A stretch of 64,000 nucleotides of DNA from DASQUK01 sp963813485 (GCA_963813485.1 CAWEZE010000011.1:62001-126000), one strand, 5' to 3'; counted from the first letter of the stretch, positions 18,766-26,526 are shown. Translations and numbers: made by a program. The notes: a model not told the origin generated them from the sequence alone.

Positions 18766-18869
18766 TGGAGGTCGTCCAGGCGGCCGTCCCCGACGACGCC
18801 CTCGAACAGGCGCTCGAGGGCGGCGCTGGACTAGAACCTGACGGCATGTCAGCACGTAATCCCTGGTAA
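18765..18869 (+). other. short ORF crossing attL into the element
   Basis: The ATG at 18765 overlaps the helicase stop (TGATG) and reads 34 codons to TAA at 18867. It runs in frame through the att core, including the displaced enoyl-CoA hydratase start at 18846, which now begins a 7-codon miniORF (MSARNPW). Before integration this frame would have continued into the hydratase gene. Whether it is translated is unknown. It is the left-hand scar of integration. Confidence 0.4.
18838..18852. other. attL core
   Basis: CTGACGGCATGTCAG is identical to 31230-31244. It reads CTGAC-GGCAT-GTCAG: 5-bp inverted arms around a 5-nt centre, the layout of tyrosine-recombinase core sites. Confidence 0.8.
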
Positions 18870-18887
18870 CAGGGCCGCTGACGCAGT

Positions 18888-18913
18888 CAGGCGAGCAACC
18901 GGGTGAGCAACGC
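18888..18913. repeat. left arm-type integrase-binding repeat
   Basis: Two tandem decamers of form GGYGAGCAAC, 12 nt apart, within a 26-bp block that is 24/26 identical to 31103-31128 in the same orientation. Position and tandem structure fit arm-type sites of a tyrosine integrase. Confidence 0.65.
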
Positions 18914-18974
18914 CTAACAGCAGTGCCCCGGCGAGGCGCACACCTCCCGGGGCCGGACACCAGGAGAACCCCTG

Positions 18975-19193
18975 ATGCCAGATCCCAACGTAGACCTATC
19001 CGGCCGGGTGGACGCCCTCGAGCAGCGGGTCGACCGTGTGGAGGCCATGACCGAGGTGGTGACCGCAATCCGGGCCGATGTGGCGACGATCGCCGAGGGT
19101 GTCGACCCGGCGTTGGCGCAGCACGTGGCCGAGCTCGAGTCCACGGTGGAGAATCACGGGCTGCTGTTGGCCTGGCTGCTCGACAACGAGTAG
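18975..19193 (+). CDS. small coiled-coil protein at the element's left end
   Basis: 72 residues from an ATG at 18975 preceded by AGGAGA. The sequence is a heptad-patterned acidic helix (VDALEQRVDRVEAMTEVVTA then LAQHVAELESTVENHGLLL) with no catalytic motif, transmembrane segment or Cys. It is a plausible small dimeric accessory protein. It points inward from attL, alone on the + strand, separate from the leftward operon. I recognise no family. Confidence 0.6.
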   Translation: MPDPNVDLSGRVDALEQRVDRVEAMTEVVTAIRADVATIAEGVDPALAQHVAELESTVENHGLLLAWLLDNE

Positions 19194-19260
19194 CGGGTGC
19201 AGGCACCCGGTTTGCCATATGCGCGGGCCGGGGACCTGGCGGGCGCTGAGCACGGCTGTC

Positions 19261-20955
19261 CTACGGGACCGGGGCGAAGGCTTGGCACTCGACGTGCACC
19301 GCTCGCCGATAGATCACCACCGCATCAGCGATGGCATCGCCCGGGAGCGAAGCGTCGCGTGCGTTCATGAACTCCATGATCGTCCCCGGGCCGGGCGTCG
19401 CTATCACTTGGACAACGTCGTCGTCGGTGGCCCCCGAGAGCCACGAACAGTGGTACCTCAGCTGCAATCGGTCCATCGCCCGAAGGCTGGCATAGACCGC
19501 AGACCGGAACACGGGAACCCACTCGGGAGCGCCAGACGGTTGACCGGAGAAGGGCCCGCGACCTCGGTCCCAGAGGAACCAAGCAGCTTCGAGGCAGGGC
19601 GTCCGGACCTTGCACTGCGCCCCTCCCTGAACAGGCACGTCAATCGACCCCTCGACGAAGTCTCGAAGCGAGGCCAACTCGGCCTCTTGCGCACGTTCAC
19701 CCACGTCGTCGACGGTGACGGCGAGCGTGCCGACCGCACTCAACATCACCACGATGGACACCGTCGCGCCGACGACGAGGCGCCATCGGCCGAGGATCGA
19801 CCACTTTCCGGCGAGGAGGACGATGAGGCCGAGACCGAGCAGCGTCGTGTAGGCCACATATCGATCAGCGCGCATCACATTAGGACCAAAGAGCCAGAAT
19901 CGGCTCCGGATGACGCCGGCGTTCCAGATCGCAGTCGCACCGATCAGCATGAGCGGAAAGTGGTCTCGCTGCTCGATCCCGTTTCGCACCAATCCCAACG
20001 TCGCTGCCAGCGCCAACACCAGCGTGACCGCGAATCCGTACCAAGCCAGATCCCAGCTGAGGATCCCCAGCCCCGAGGTGGGGTTGCCGCGATAGCCGAC
20101 GAGCCCGGCTGCCATCGCATCGCGGACCGTCGCGGCCACCTCGGCGGGTCGATCGCGGACGAGGTCGAGAAACGAACCCCACGGCAGCTCACCATGCGTT
20201 CGCGTTCCTGTGAGGAGGGCGCCCAGCACGAACAACTGGATCGGAAACGCCGCTAGATGAAGCACCCCCTTCCGCACAGGCGTCCATCGCAACACCATCA
20301 AAATGGTCAGGTACACGAGACTTGACAAAACCGCCGCGACACCGATCGCATCTCCCAGCACGATGGCCGCCGGGACCACCACCAGCGCGTGGAAGGCGGT
20401 CGGACTCTCTACCTGCTTGCCGAACCGGTAGAGGTACCACACCGCAACCAGGACGTAGAACATCTGGAACTGGAGGAGCGACCAGACGTAATTCCCGTAG
20501 CTCGAACTCATGAAGAGAAGGGATGACGCGGCAGCAGTGACGACCCACGGATCGACCCCGGGCTGGGAAACCGAGGCGTGGCGGAAGACGATGCAGAGAA
20601 CAGCGACTAGGGAGACGATCCCGACAAGACGGTCGACCGAGAGGTCGAGGTCGAGGATCCTCGCGTTCGCTATGAAGACGATCAGCGTCGGCACATGACT
20701 GTGTGAGAGGTTTGCATACTCGGCCGTAATGGAATCGAAGAAAGATAGTCGTCCATCTTCGAACGGAATCAGAACGTTTCGAACCCAGAACCACTGATCC
20801 CCGCGCACAGTGTCCTTGTCGAACCTCACAGTGTTGTAGAGGTATGTGCCGACGAAGAACACGGTGACCATTACACCAATGACGGTCGAATTCTGAGTGC
20901 CCTTCGCTCGGACGGACGGTTCGACGCGCTCGATCGAGGTGTCGAACTGCATCAT
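19261..20955 (-). CDS. polytopic membrane protein of unknown function (cargo)
   Basis: 564 residues from ATG 20955. There are roughly ten to twelve hydrophobic helices between residues 25 and 400 (for example VIGVMVTVFFVGTYLY, LVGIVSLVAVLCIVF and YVAYTTLLGLGLIVLLAG). A soluble C-terminal part of ~140 residues contains four Cys (QCKVRTPCLEA, LRYHCSW, HVECQAF). After helix 1 the long extracytoplasmic loop has DQWFWVRNVLIPFEDGRLSF and LSHSHVPTL. The layout recalls GT-C glycosyltransferases and related membrane proteins, but no DxD or EXD catalytic pair stands out. Base composition is visibly less GC-rich than flanking chromosomal genes, consistent with recent transfer as element cargo. Confidence 0.7.
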   Translation of the reverse strand: MMQFDTSIERVEPSVRAKGTQNSTVIGVMVTVFFVGTYLYNTVRFDKDTVRGDQWFWVRNVLIPFEDGRLSFFDSITAEYANLSHSHVPTLIVFIANARILDLDLSVDRLVGIVSLVAVLCIVFRHASVSQPGVDPWVVTAAASSLLFMSSSYGNYVWSLLQFQMFYVLVAVWYLYRFGKQVESPTAFHALVVVPAAIVLGDAIGVAAVLSSLVYLTILMVLRWTPVRKGVLHLAAFPIQLFVLGALLTGTRTHGELPWGSFLDLVRDRPAEVAATVRDAMAAGLVGYRGNPTSGLGILSWDLAWYGFAVTLVLALAATLGLVRNGIEQRDHFPLMLIGATAIWNAGVIRSRFWLFGPNVMRADRYVAYTTLLGLGLIVLLAGKWSILGRWRLVVGATVSIVVMLSAVGTLAVTVDDVGERAQEAELASLRDFVEGSIDVPVQGGAQCKVRTPCLEAAWFLWDRGRGPFSGQPSGAPEWVPVFRSAVYASLRAMDRLQLRYHCSWLSGATDDDVVQVIATPGPGTIMEFMNARDASLPGDAIADAVVIYRRAVHVECQAFAPVP

Positions 20956-21003
20956 GCGACCTCACCTGGTGTTACCCGAGCGCCTTGACGGCCACGCCAG
21001 CCG

Positions 21004-21198
21004 GTGACAGCCGTCCTCACACCATCGACTGCGCAAGTCGGGAAGCTCCACGGGACCATAACCGCCGAACGCGACGGCTGGCTCGCCTACATGCGCCTCG
21101 AGGACCCGCCCGGCCTTTCACCCATCACCACCGTCGGCCGGTTCGCAACGGTCGAGGCGGCGCAGGTGGCCACCGACGAGGTATGGGCTGCGAGGTGA
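21004..21198 (+). CDS. WLAY-PPGLSP small protein family, copy A (unknown function)
   Basis: 64 residues from a GTG at 21004. The core GWLAYMRLEDPPGLSPITTV, GRFATVEAAQVATDEVW and AAR-stop recur in three other places in this window (23334, 49462 and about 45000). A variable short N-terminus leads into GTITAERDGWLAY. The alternating pattern suggests a small alpha/beta fold of two or three strands plus the helix VEAAQVATDEVW. No catalytic motif is seen. It lies between the membrane protein and the IS-disrupted gene. I know of no named family with this signature. Confidence 0.65.
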   Translation: MTAVLTPSTAQVGKLHGTITAERDGWLAYMRLEDPPGLSPITTVGRFATVEAAQVATDEVWAAR

Positions 21199-21219
21199 CA
21201 CCGCCAGGGCGGCGAGGCT

Positions 21220-21345
21220 CTAGCCAATGATCGCCGGACCCGGGTCGTCGACCACTTCGACTCGAATCGTGACCCTGCACGGGAACGTGTCCAGCTGCGG
21301 CATGCGCTCAGGCGCCCTGAGGTACACGCGACCGCCCTCGTCGTC
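21220..21345 (-). pseudogene. C-terminal half of a gene split by IS3-family insertion
   Basis: Read leftward from the IS end, the frame gives DDEGGRVYLRAPERMPQLDT then FPCRVTIRVEVVDDPGP and a stop at 21220. On the far side of the insertion (23029-23221) the same strand has a plausible N-terminal half beginning MDRWFVNNELNNGPAAITPV. The two look like parts of one protein of 105 residues or more, perhaps with some codons lost in between. No function is recognised. Confidence 0.5.
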
Positions 21346-21797
21346 TGACGGGGCCCCGTTGAGTGGTCCAGCTGTCATGGGAGCGCTGGTTGGTTGATGG
21401 TCCACCGCTCGGCGTGCTCGGCGGGGGTGAGGCCGCCGAGGGACGAGTGGGGTCGGTAGGTGTTGTACTCGACGTGCCAGGCTTCGACGATGACCTGGGC
21501 TTCGAGGAGCGTGGCGAACTCTTCGATGTTGAGCAGCTCGTCGCGGCAGCGGCCGTTGAAGCTCTCGACGAAGGAGTTCTCCCACGGTGAGCCCGGCTCG
21601 ATGTAGCTCGTCGTCGTGTGGTGCAGGCGGCACCAGTCGCGCAGCGCCCAGGCGATGAGCTCGGGGCCGTTGTCCATGCGCAGGTGCTTGGGTGCGCCGC
21701 GGTGGGCGACGAGCCGTTCGATGATGCCGACGACGTCATCGGCGGTGCAGTGCCGGCCCACGTCGGTGGCGAGGGCTTCGCGGGTGTGTTCGTCGAC
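21346..21797 (-). mobile_element. truncated IS3-family copy (orfB 3' part)
   Basis: Starts with the same terminal sequence as the complete copy (TGACGGGGCCCCGTTGAGTG) and carries the last ~140 codons of the DDE transposase, including RMDNGPELIAWAL and the WENSFVESFNGRCRDEL block. It ends abruptly where the complete copy begins at 21798. It differs from that copy at several scattered bases, so it is an independent, slightly diverged copy. It has no orfA and no right end and cannot move on its own. Confidence 0.85.
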
Positions 21798-21826
21798 TGA
21801 CGGGGCCCCGTTGAGTGGTCCAGCTG

Positions 21827-22648
21827 TCATGGGAGCGCTGGTTGGTTGATGGTCCACCGCTCGGCGTACTCGGCGGGGGTGAGGCCGCCGAGGGACGAGT
21901 GGGGTCGGTAGGTGTTGTACTCGACGCGCCAGGCTTCGACGACGACCTGGGCTTCGAGGAGCGTGGCGAACTCTTCGATGTTGAGCAGCTCGTCGCGGCA
22001 GCGGCCGTTGAAGCTCTCGACGAAGGGGTTCTCCCACGGCGAGCCCGGCTCGATGTAGCTCGTCGTCGTGTGGTGCAGGCGGCACCAGTCGCGCAGCGCC
22101 CAGGCGATGAGCTCGGGGCCGTTGTCCATGCGCAGGTGCTTGGGTGCGCCGCGGTCGGCGACGAGCCGTTCGATGATGCCGACGACGTCATCGGCGGTGC
22201 AGTGCCGGCCCACGTCGGTGGCGAGGGCTTCGCGGGTGAACTCGTCGACGATGTTGCACAGCTTCAGCCTCCGCCGGTCGGCGGTCTCGTCGAACTGGAA
22301 GTCGATGGCCCACACGTGGTTCGGCCGCTCGGCCCGCAGCAGCGGCCCACCGCCGGGCGGCCGGGTCCGCTTGCGCTTGCAGGACGGCGGCCGGCGCAGC
22401 CCCTCGTCTCGCCACAGCCGCCGGGTGCGCTTGCGGTTGATGGTGTGACCCTCCCGGCGCAGGATCGTGTGCGCGGTCTTCCAGCCCCACCGCGGGTGCT
22501 TTCGGGCGATCTCCCGCAGCCGGCGGCGCACCTTGTCCTCCTCGTCGGGCCGCGGACGCGGGGTGAGCCGCTGGGTGGAGCGGTGCTGGCCGACCACCCG
22601 ACAGGCACGGCGTTGCGAGACCCCGAAGCGATCGACGAGCACGACCAC
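21827..22648 (-). CDS. IS3-family OrfB DDE transposase
   Basis: 273 residues when counted from the GTG at 22648. In the fusion product the frame opens at the slippery site ~30 nt upstream. An HTH_21 region (RRRLREIARKHPRWGWKTAH) precedes an rve catalytic domain. The DDE triad is visible as AIDFQFDE (first Asp), RMDNGPEL (second Asp) and WENPFVESFNGRCRDEL (Glu). The C-terminal YNTYRPHSSLGGLTPAEYAE is the standard IS3 ending. All catalytic residues are present, so the element could be active. Confidence 0.95.
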   Translation of the reverse strand: MVVLVDRFGVSQRRACRVVGQHRSTQRLTPRPRPDEEDKVRRRLREIARKHPRWGWKTAHTILRREGHTINRKRTRRLWRDEGLRRPPSCKRKRTRPPGGGPLLRAERPNHVWAIDFQFDETADRRRLKLCNIVDEFTREALATDVGRHCTADDVVGIIERLVADRGAPKHLRMDNGPELIAWALRDWCRLHHTTTSYIEPGSPWENPFVESFNGRCRDELLNIEEFATLLEAQVVVEAWRVEYNTYRPHSSLGGLTPAEYAERWTINQPALP

Positions 22649-22671
22649 GGCTCGCCGGCGTCGCTCCGGGG

Positions 22672-22950
22672 TCAGAAGTTTCCCTCGGCCAGCTCCTTGA
22701 GCATCGACTTGTCGAGCTCCGCCTCGGCCAGCAGCTTCTTCAGCCTGGCGTTCTCCGACTCGAGCTCGCGGAGGCGCTTCGCCTCGTTGGCCTTCATGCC
22801 GCCGTACTGGCTGCGCCAGCGGTTCCAGCTCGACTCGGACACCTCGAGATGCCGCAGCACCTCGGTGAGGTCCTTGCCCTCGTTGAGCAGACGGTCGCCC
22901 TCACGCAGCTTGCGGACGATCTGCTCGGGCGTGTGACGGTGACGCTTCAT
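22672..22950 (-). CDS. IS3-family OrfA (HTH protein)
   Basis: The start ATG at 22950 gives MKRHRHTPEQIVRKLREGDR, the usual OrfA opening. A helix-turn-helix follows (TEVLRHLEVSESSWNRWRSQ, ~25-50), then a leucine-zipper-like helix (RLRELESENARLKKLLAEAE) ending KSMLKELAEGNF. It recognises the IS ends. At its end the heptamer G-GGA-AAC (minus strand, 22684-22678) sits two codons before the TGA. Slippage by -1 there fuses it to OrfB to make the transposase. Confidence 0.93.
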   Translation of the reverse strand: MKRHRHTPEQIVRKLREGDRLLNEGKDLTEVLRHLEVSESSWNRWRSQYGGMKANEAKRLRELESENARLKKLLAEAELDKSMLKELAEGNF

Positions 22951-23028
22951 CGTGGTCCTGTCCTCCTGCCCAGCATGCTGGGCCTCGGACTCCCACAACA
23001 GGTGGACCACTATCCGGGGACCGGGTCA

Positions 23029-23221
23029 AGTCCATCAGAGCCGAAGCCATCCGTGCTGTCAGATAGGCACAGATCTGCGCGTAGTGGTCAGCGTTCAGGC
23101 ACGTGAAGACGAGGCTGCCGGCGAATGGCGAGTCGAAGTCAAGTTCAGCATCCGGAACCGCAACCGGCGTGATTGCGGCGGGTCCGTTGTTCAGCTCGTT
23201 GTTCACAAACCAGCGGTCCAT
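23029..23221 (-). pseudogene. N-terminal half of the IS-split gene
   Basis: The ATG at 23221 opens MDRWFVNNELNNGPAAITPV and continues FDSPFAGSLVFTCLNADHYA then QICAYLTARMASALMDL before hitting the IS right end at 23028. The downstream half is at 21220-21345. The intact gene would have been a small soluble protein of unknown family. Confidence 0.5.
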
Positions 23222-23333
23222 CGCCCATTCAGCTTGGCAAGGCCCACCGCCGTAATGGGGGACCCGAATGTGGTACCGCCGGAGGCTGCACCGCCGCGTT
23301 GTTGCTCTGCCTAGGTGCCACGGTCAGCCTCGG

Positions 23334-23571
23334 CGCCGAGTGCTGGCTCGCCTATGTGCGCCTCGAGGACCCGCCCGGCCTCTCACCCATCACCACCGTG
23401 GGCCGCTACGACTCCGTGGAGGCGGCACAGGTGGCCACCGACGAGGTGTGGGCGTCCCGGTGCCGGCTGACGGTGCCGATCGGAGGCGCAGTCACCTGCG
23501 GGGTCATGACTTCACGAAGCGGTACGGGGGGAACGGTCCCTGGGGAGCTAACCGCTGGACGTCAGCTGTAG
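23334..23571 (+). pseudogene. WLAY-PPGLSP family, copy B (no clean start or stop)
   Basis: The frame contains ATVSLGAECWLAYVRLEDPP then GLSPITTVGRYDSVEAAQVA and TDEVWASR, about 85% identical to copy A at DNA level. It lacks a nearby start codon and does not stop after the SR end. Instead it runs on into a sequence antisense to the next gene until 23571. It is probably a decayed or recombined copy. Confidence 0.55.
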
Positions 23572-24460
23572 GACCGAACACAGTGCTTCCGAGCGTTCCC
23601 AGATCTGGCAAGACGTACATCGGTCCGTACACCACCGGGTCGCCGCCGGATGGATCGGGCGAGTAGATCCATGTGGGACTGCCGTCGAAGTTGACGGATC
23701 TAAACCAATCGGCTTCCTGCGAGGGCGATAGCGGCACCGCCTGCGGACCGAGGCTCAATGTGGGGCCAGTCGGCCGCGGCTGCGGAGTCGTGATGCCACA
23801 CAGGACATTCGTTCCGACTTGCGGGTCGATAGCCGATCTCTGACGGATTGCTCTAGTCATGAGCCGGGCGACGGCGTGCGGCCCGACCCCGTGAGCGACC
23901 GCGACGCGGAGATCACGCACTAGTTCCACGCGTCTCCGCCGGGTCAGTTGAGCCCCCGCGGTGATCACCGCGAACGGTAGCTCGGGTCGCAGCGGGTGCA
24001 GCCAGACAGAGAAGTCCCGTGTTGCCCTCGCTGCCCACCTGCCCGGCGGCACGTGGAAGTTCGAGATGATGCACAGGAACCCCGTCATCGTCGAGGAGCG
24101 CGGCCCGAACCGAGTGAACCCGCATCCTACGAACGCGAGCCGGCGTGCCTCGGCTCGCTCCTGAGCCGTCATCGAACGCGGGAACCGCATCTGACGAACG
24201 GCTCGCCTGGCGTCTGCGGCGATGTCCAAGAAGGTTTGCGTGAGCGATGGCGTCGCCCGCTCGAACCGCTCGACCAGCCATTGATCAGTCCGGCGACCGT
24301 CCAGCTCAGCGAGTCCTGTGTAGGCCCAAGTGGTGTTCCACCACAGGAACACCGCCTTGTTCGCTCGGTCTTCGAAGCCAGACCCGTCGGCGAGCGATAC
24401 ACGACGGTCAGACGCCTGCACCGCATAGGCCGGAGTCACGCACGAAATGACGAGCGTCAA
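23504..24460 (-). CDS. Ntn-hydrolase (proteasome beta-like) protein, candidate
   Basis: 318 residues from a TTG at 24460. The N-terminus is MTLVISCVTPAYAVQASDRR. If Met is removed, Thr becomes residue 1, the Asp of ASDRR falls at position 17, Arg at 19 and a Lys (RANKAVFL) at 34. This nearly superimposes on the catalytic Thr1/Asp17/Arg19/Lys33 set of proteasome beta subunits, HslV and related peptidases. Downstream segments (MTGFLCIISNF, LPFAVITAGAQ, GPHAVARLMTRAIRQRS) fit alternating strands and helices of that fold. The last ~90 residues are a Pro/Gly-rich extension ending YRFVKS. The function is inferred from the N-terminal pattern only; self-processing and substrate are unknown. Lower GC than the chromosome. 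Confidence 0.6.
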   Translation of the reverse strand: MTLVISCVTPAYAVQASDRRVSLADGSGFEDRANKAVFLWWNTTWAYTGLAELDGRRTDQWLVERFERATPSLTQTFLDIAADARRAVRQMRFPRSMTAQERAEARRLAFVGCGFTRFGPRSSTMTGFLCIISNFHVPPGRWAARATRDFSVWLHPLRPELPFAVITAGAQLTRRRRVELVRDLRVAVAHGVGPHAVARLMTRAIRQRSAIDPQVGTNVLCGITTPQPRPTGPTLSLGPQAVPLSPSQEADWFRSVNFDGSPTWIYSPDPSGGDPVVYGPMYVLPDLGTLGSTVFGPTADVQRLAPQGPFPPYRFVKS

Positions 24461-24934
24461 GCGGATTGCCTAGAGCACGAAGCCGCCACACGAGCCCATC
24501 TACGGAGTGTGGCGTTGGAATCGGGAGGCACAGTGGGTGATGACTGCTCGTTACATGCCGGCATGACGTCCGAGACGGAGTCGGAGGCGTTGGCACCACA
24601 CCGGGTACAGATTGCCGGATCTGATGCTGGCCCACGCCGACCTCTGCGTGTGGCGATGTCGAGGCGAGGCGCGTATGAGTCTGGGGACTTTCCAAAAAGT
24701 CGAGACCCGTACAGACGGCGAGGATGGTCCCTGGGACTCAGGACGATGGCCGAGCGCGAGAGATCGCGACCGCCCCGGTTCCCGATGGAAGCGTTCCGAG
24801 CAGTACCTAGGACTCAGGTGAGCGTCCCGCGCCGAGAGATCGCGACCCCCCGCCCCTTCGGTTTTGTAGCTATTCGGAGCGGTACCTTGGACTCAGGTGA
24901 GCTCGACCCGCCGAGAGATTCGACCCGTCCCCCC
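24461..24934. other. non-coding stretch with three iteron-like direct repeats
   Basis: No gene is supportable. Three diverged direct repeats of about 45 bp with a 77-79 bp period occupy 24727-24772, 24803-24847 and 24882-24925. Their shared core is CCTNGGACTCAGG followed after ~15 nt by GCGAGAGAT or CCGAGAGAT and a CGACC tail. The block lies between the HNH gene end and the start of the Ntn-like gene. It could be a packaging (cos/pac), replication-origin or regulatory region of the element. Confidence 0.5.
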
Positions 24935-25279
24935 TTATGCGGTCCGGGTTGCTCGAGGGCAGGCCGTGATCGTCGGGTCGTCCCAACGCTTCTGCGAGCA
25001 GTGGCCGCGGTTGCAGCCGGCGCAGGCGGCCCGGAGCCGGCGGAACGTCGCGGGCACCTTCCTCGGCGGCCAGTGATCGCCTTCGGTGGCTACTGCACCA
25101 CAGCACCAGCAACGCACACCGGCACCGAGACCCAGCTGGGCGCGGGCCCGCTGGTAGTCCCAGCCAAGGCCTTGCTCGGTGGTGGTGCCACGTGCCCGTC
25201 GTCGGGCCACGGTGCAGGCGGGGCAGCGGCTGGCGGGGGTGGGGGTGCCGCACGACAGACAGGGTCGCTTGATCGCCAT
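24935..25279 (-). CDS. phage-type HNH endonuclease
   Basis: 114 residues from ATG 25279. Two zinc-binding knuckles near the N-terminus (CLSCGTPTPASRCPAC) precede a compact HNH core: CWCCGAVATEGDHWPPRKVP supplies the DH pair, and LRAACAGCNRGH the second Cys pair and final His. Such small HNH proteins stand next to terminase and capsid genes in HK97-type phages and satellites and act in DNA packaging or cos cleavage. It is downstream of the capsid gene in the leftward operon, as expected. A 166-bp gap with several runs of five or six G separates the two. Confidence 0.85.
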   Translation of the reverse strand: MAIKRPCLSCGTPTPASRCPACTVARRRARGTTTEQGLGWDYQRARAQLGLGAGVRCWCCGAVATEGDHWPPRKVPATFRRLRAACAGCNRGHCSQKRWDDPTITACPRATRTA

Positions 25280-25445
25280 GGTGTGTCTTGGAAACTCGTC
25301 CTACCTGGGGGACAGGGCGGGGGGTGTCCTCAGAAAGACGGCAGGGGGGTCGTGGCGGGGGGCGCCAGGCCCGAGGGAGGTCCAGGGTCCCGGCGGGCGG
25401 ACACCGTTCCAACGCGGGCCACCGCTGCAGCCCCGCCAACGATTC

Positions 25446-26526
25446 TCACAACGGAAACGCAGCCAAAGCCTGGGGGCGGATAGCGGCCCCGCCGACTCGG
25501 TGCCGCATGATCATCCCTACGAGTCCCAGCTCAGCCCACCGCTGAGTGAGGCGTTTCAGGGTCATTTCGCGGCGTTGCTCGATCCTGTAGGCGTTGCCGA
25601 TGTCACCGAAGATGATCGAGGGGGCGTTGGTGCCGGTCATGGCGGGCAAGGCGGGGGCCACGTAGGCGTCGAATCCCATCAGGCCGCCGCCCGAGTCCGC
25701 TCTCGGGTTCCCGGGGTTTGGCCACACCGGACCGCCGCCGGAGTTGACGAGGGCGCCGACTGCTTCGGCGGCGTCGCTTGACAGCAGCCAGGTGGCCTGC
25801 GGCCAGTACTTGACCGGCAGCAGGAACGGCAGCCGCCGCAGGTTCGCAACCGTGATCGGCGAGGCGGCGGTGAGCTTCTGGGCGGCTGGGATCGCCGTGA
25901 TGACGCTGGCGGCCGAGATCCTGAGCGGCTGCGTTGTCCCGTTGCCGGCGACGAACGCGGCATCCTCGGCGTCGACGACCGCGGCGCCGAGCACGGCGAC
26001 GAGGGCCCGGCGCAAATCCTCGCCTCGGCTGTCGTCGAGTAGATCCGTGCCGATCTGCACCATGCAGTGAGATCGTGGACTTCGACATCGGCTGGTGTGC
26101 CGGGTTGGATAGCGGGGGTCGACCATCGAGGTGCCGGTTTCGACGCGACCCCAGGTGACGACGGCGTCGGAGAGGAGCACGGTCTTTGGTTTGATCCTGG
26201 CGGTGGGCACCGGGTCGACCAGGTGGCGGATGACCCCGTAGGCCCTGGCGTAGCTGAGGACATCGAGCTGCAGATCGGGGGGGGATGATTACTTGGCCGA
26301 CGCTGTTGGCGACCAACGCGGCCTTGGCCTCGGTGGCGCCGCGTAGCCACCGGGCGACCTTTTGGGCGCCGGCCGCCATCGCCGTCGGGTTGGGACGGTC
26401 GACCGGCCGGGGCGGGCCCAGGTAGGCCCGGTGGGCCTCTTCGGTGGCCTTGCCTTCGGCTAACGCCTGCTGGAAGGCGAACATCTTGTCGTCGGCGGCC
26501 AGCGCCCTGGCGGCGGCGTCGCTCAC
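25446..26526 (-). CDS. HK97-fold major capsid protein (apparent frameshifts)
   Basis: The GTG at 26526 overlaps the upstream stop (GTGA) and has AGGAGA before it. The N-terminal helical arm (AAARALAADDKMFAFQQALA) is followed by APxALVANSVGQVIIPP, then MVQIGTDLLDDSRGEDLRRA, LGAAVVDAEDAAFVAGNGTT and QPLRI, the E-loop/P-domain signature of HK97 capsids. The C-terminus has APSIIFGDIGNAYRIEQRRE and LGLVGMIMRHRVGG. The frame breaks at an 8-G homopolymer (26277-26284) and at two places near 26060-26125; the conserved blocks align across them. About 355 residues when repaired. It would form the element's own capsid. Confidence 0.85.

Larger units (their letters stand above)
21798..23028 (-). mobile_element. 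complete IS3-family insertion sequence (1231 bp)
   Basis: The terminal inverted repeats are imperfect: the left end TGACGGGGCCCCGTTGAGTG pairs with the right end (read on the minus strand) TGACCCGGTCCCCGGATAGT, and both continue into GGTCCA and CTGT blocks. Inside are orfA and orfB in the IS3 order, joined by a canonical -1 slippery heptamer. Length is typical of the family. No clear 3-4 bp target duplication is visible, probably because the neighbouring partial copy rearranged the left flank. Confidence 0.9.

Noticed and set aside
18838..18852. tRNA or tmRNA 3' end as integration target
   Set aside because: No cloverleaf or CCA-type end is present at either core; the target is a protein-gene start.
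21346..23028. Tandem IS copies as a pure assembly duplication
   Set aside because: The two copies differ at several scattered bases, so they are real separate copies, though the exact junction should be verified.
24461..24934. CRISPR array
   Set aside because: Only three diverged repeats with conserved spacer-like parts and no cas genes nearby; iteron-like repeats fit better.
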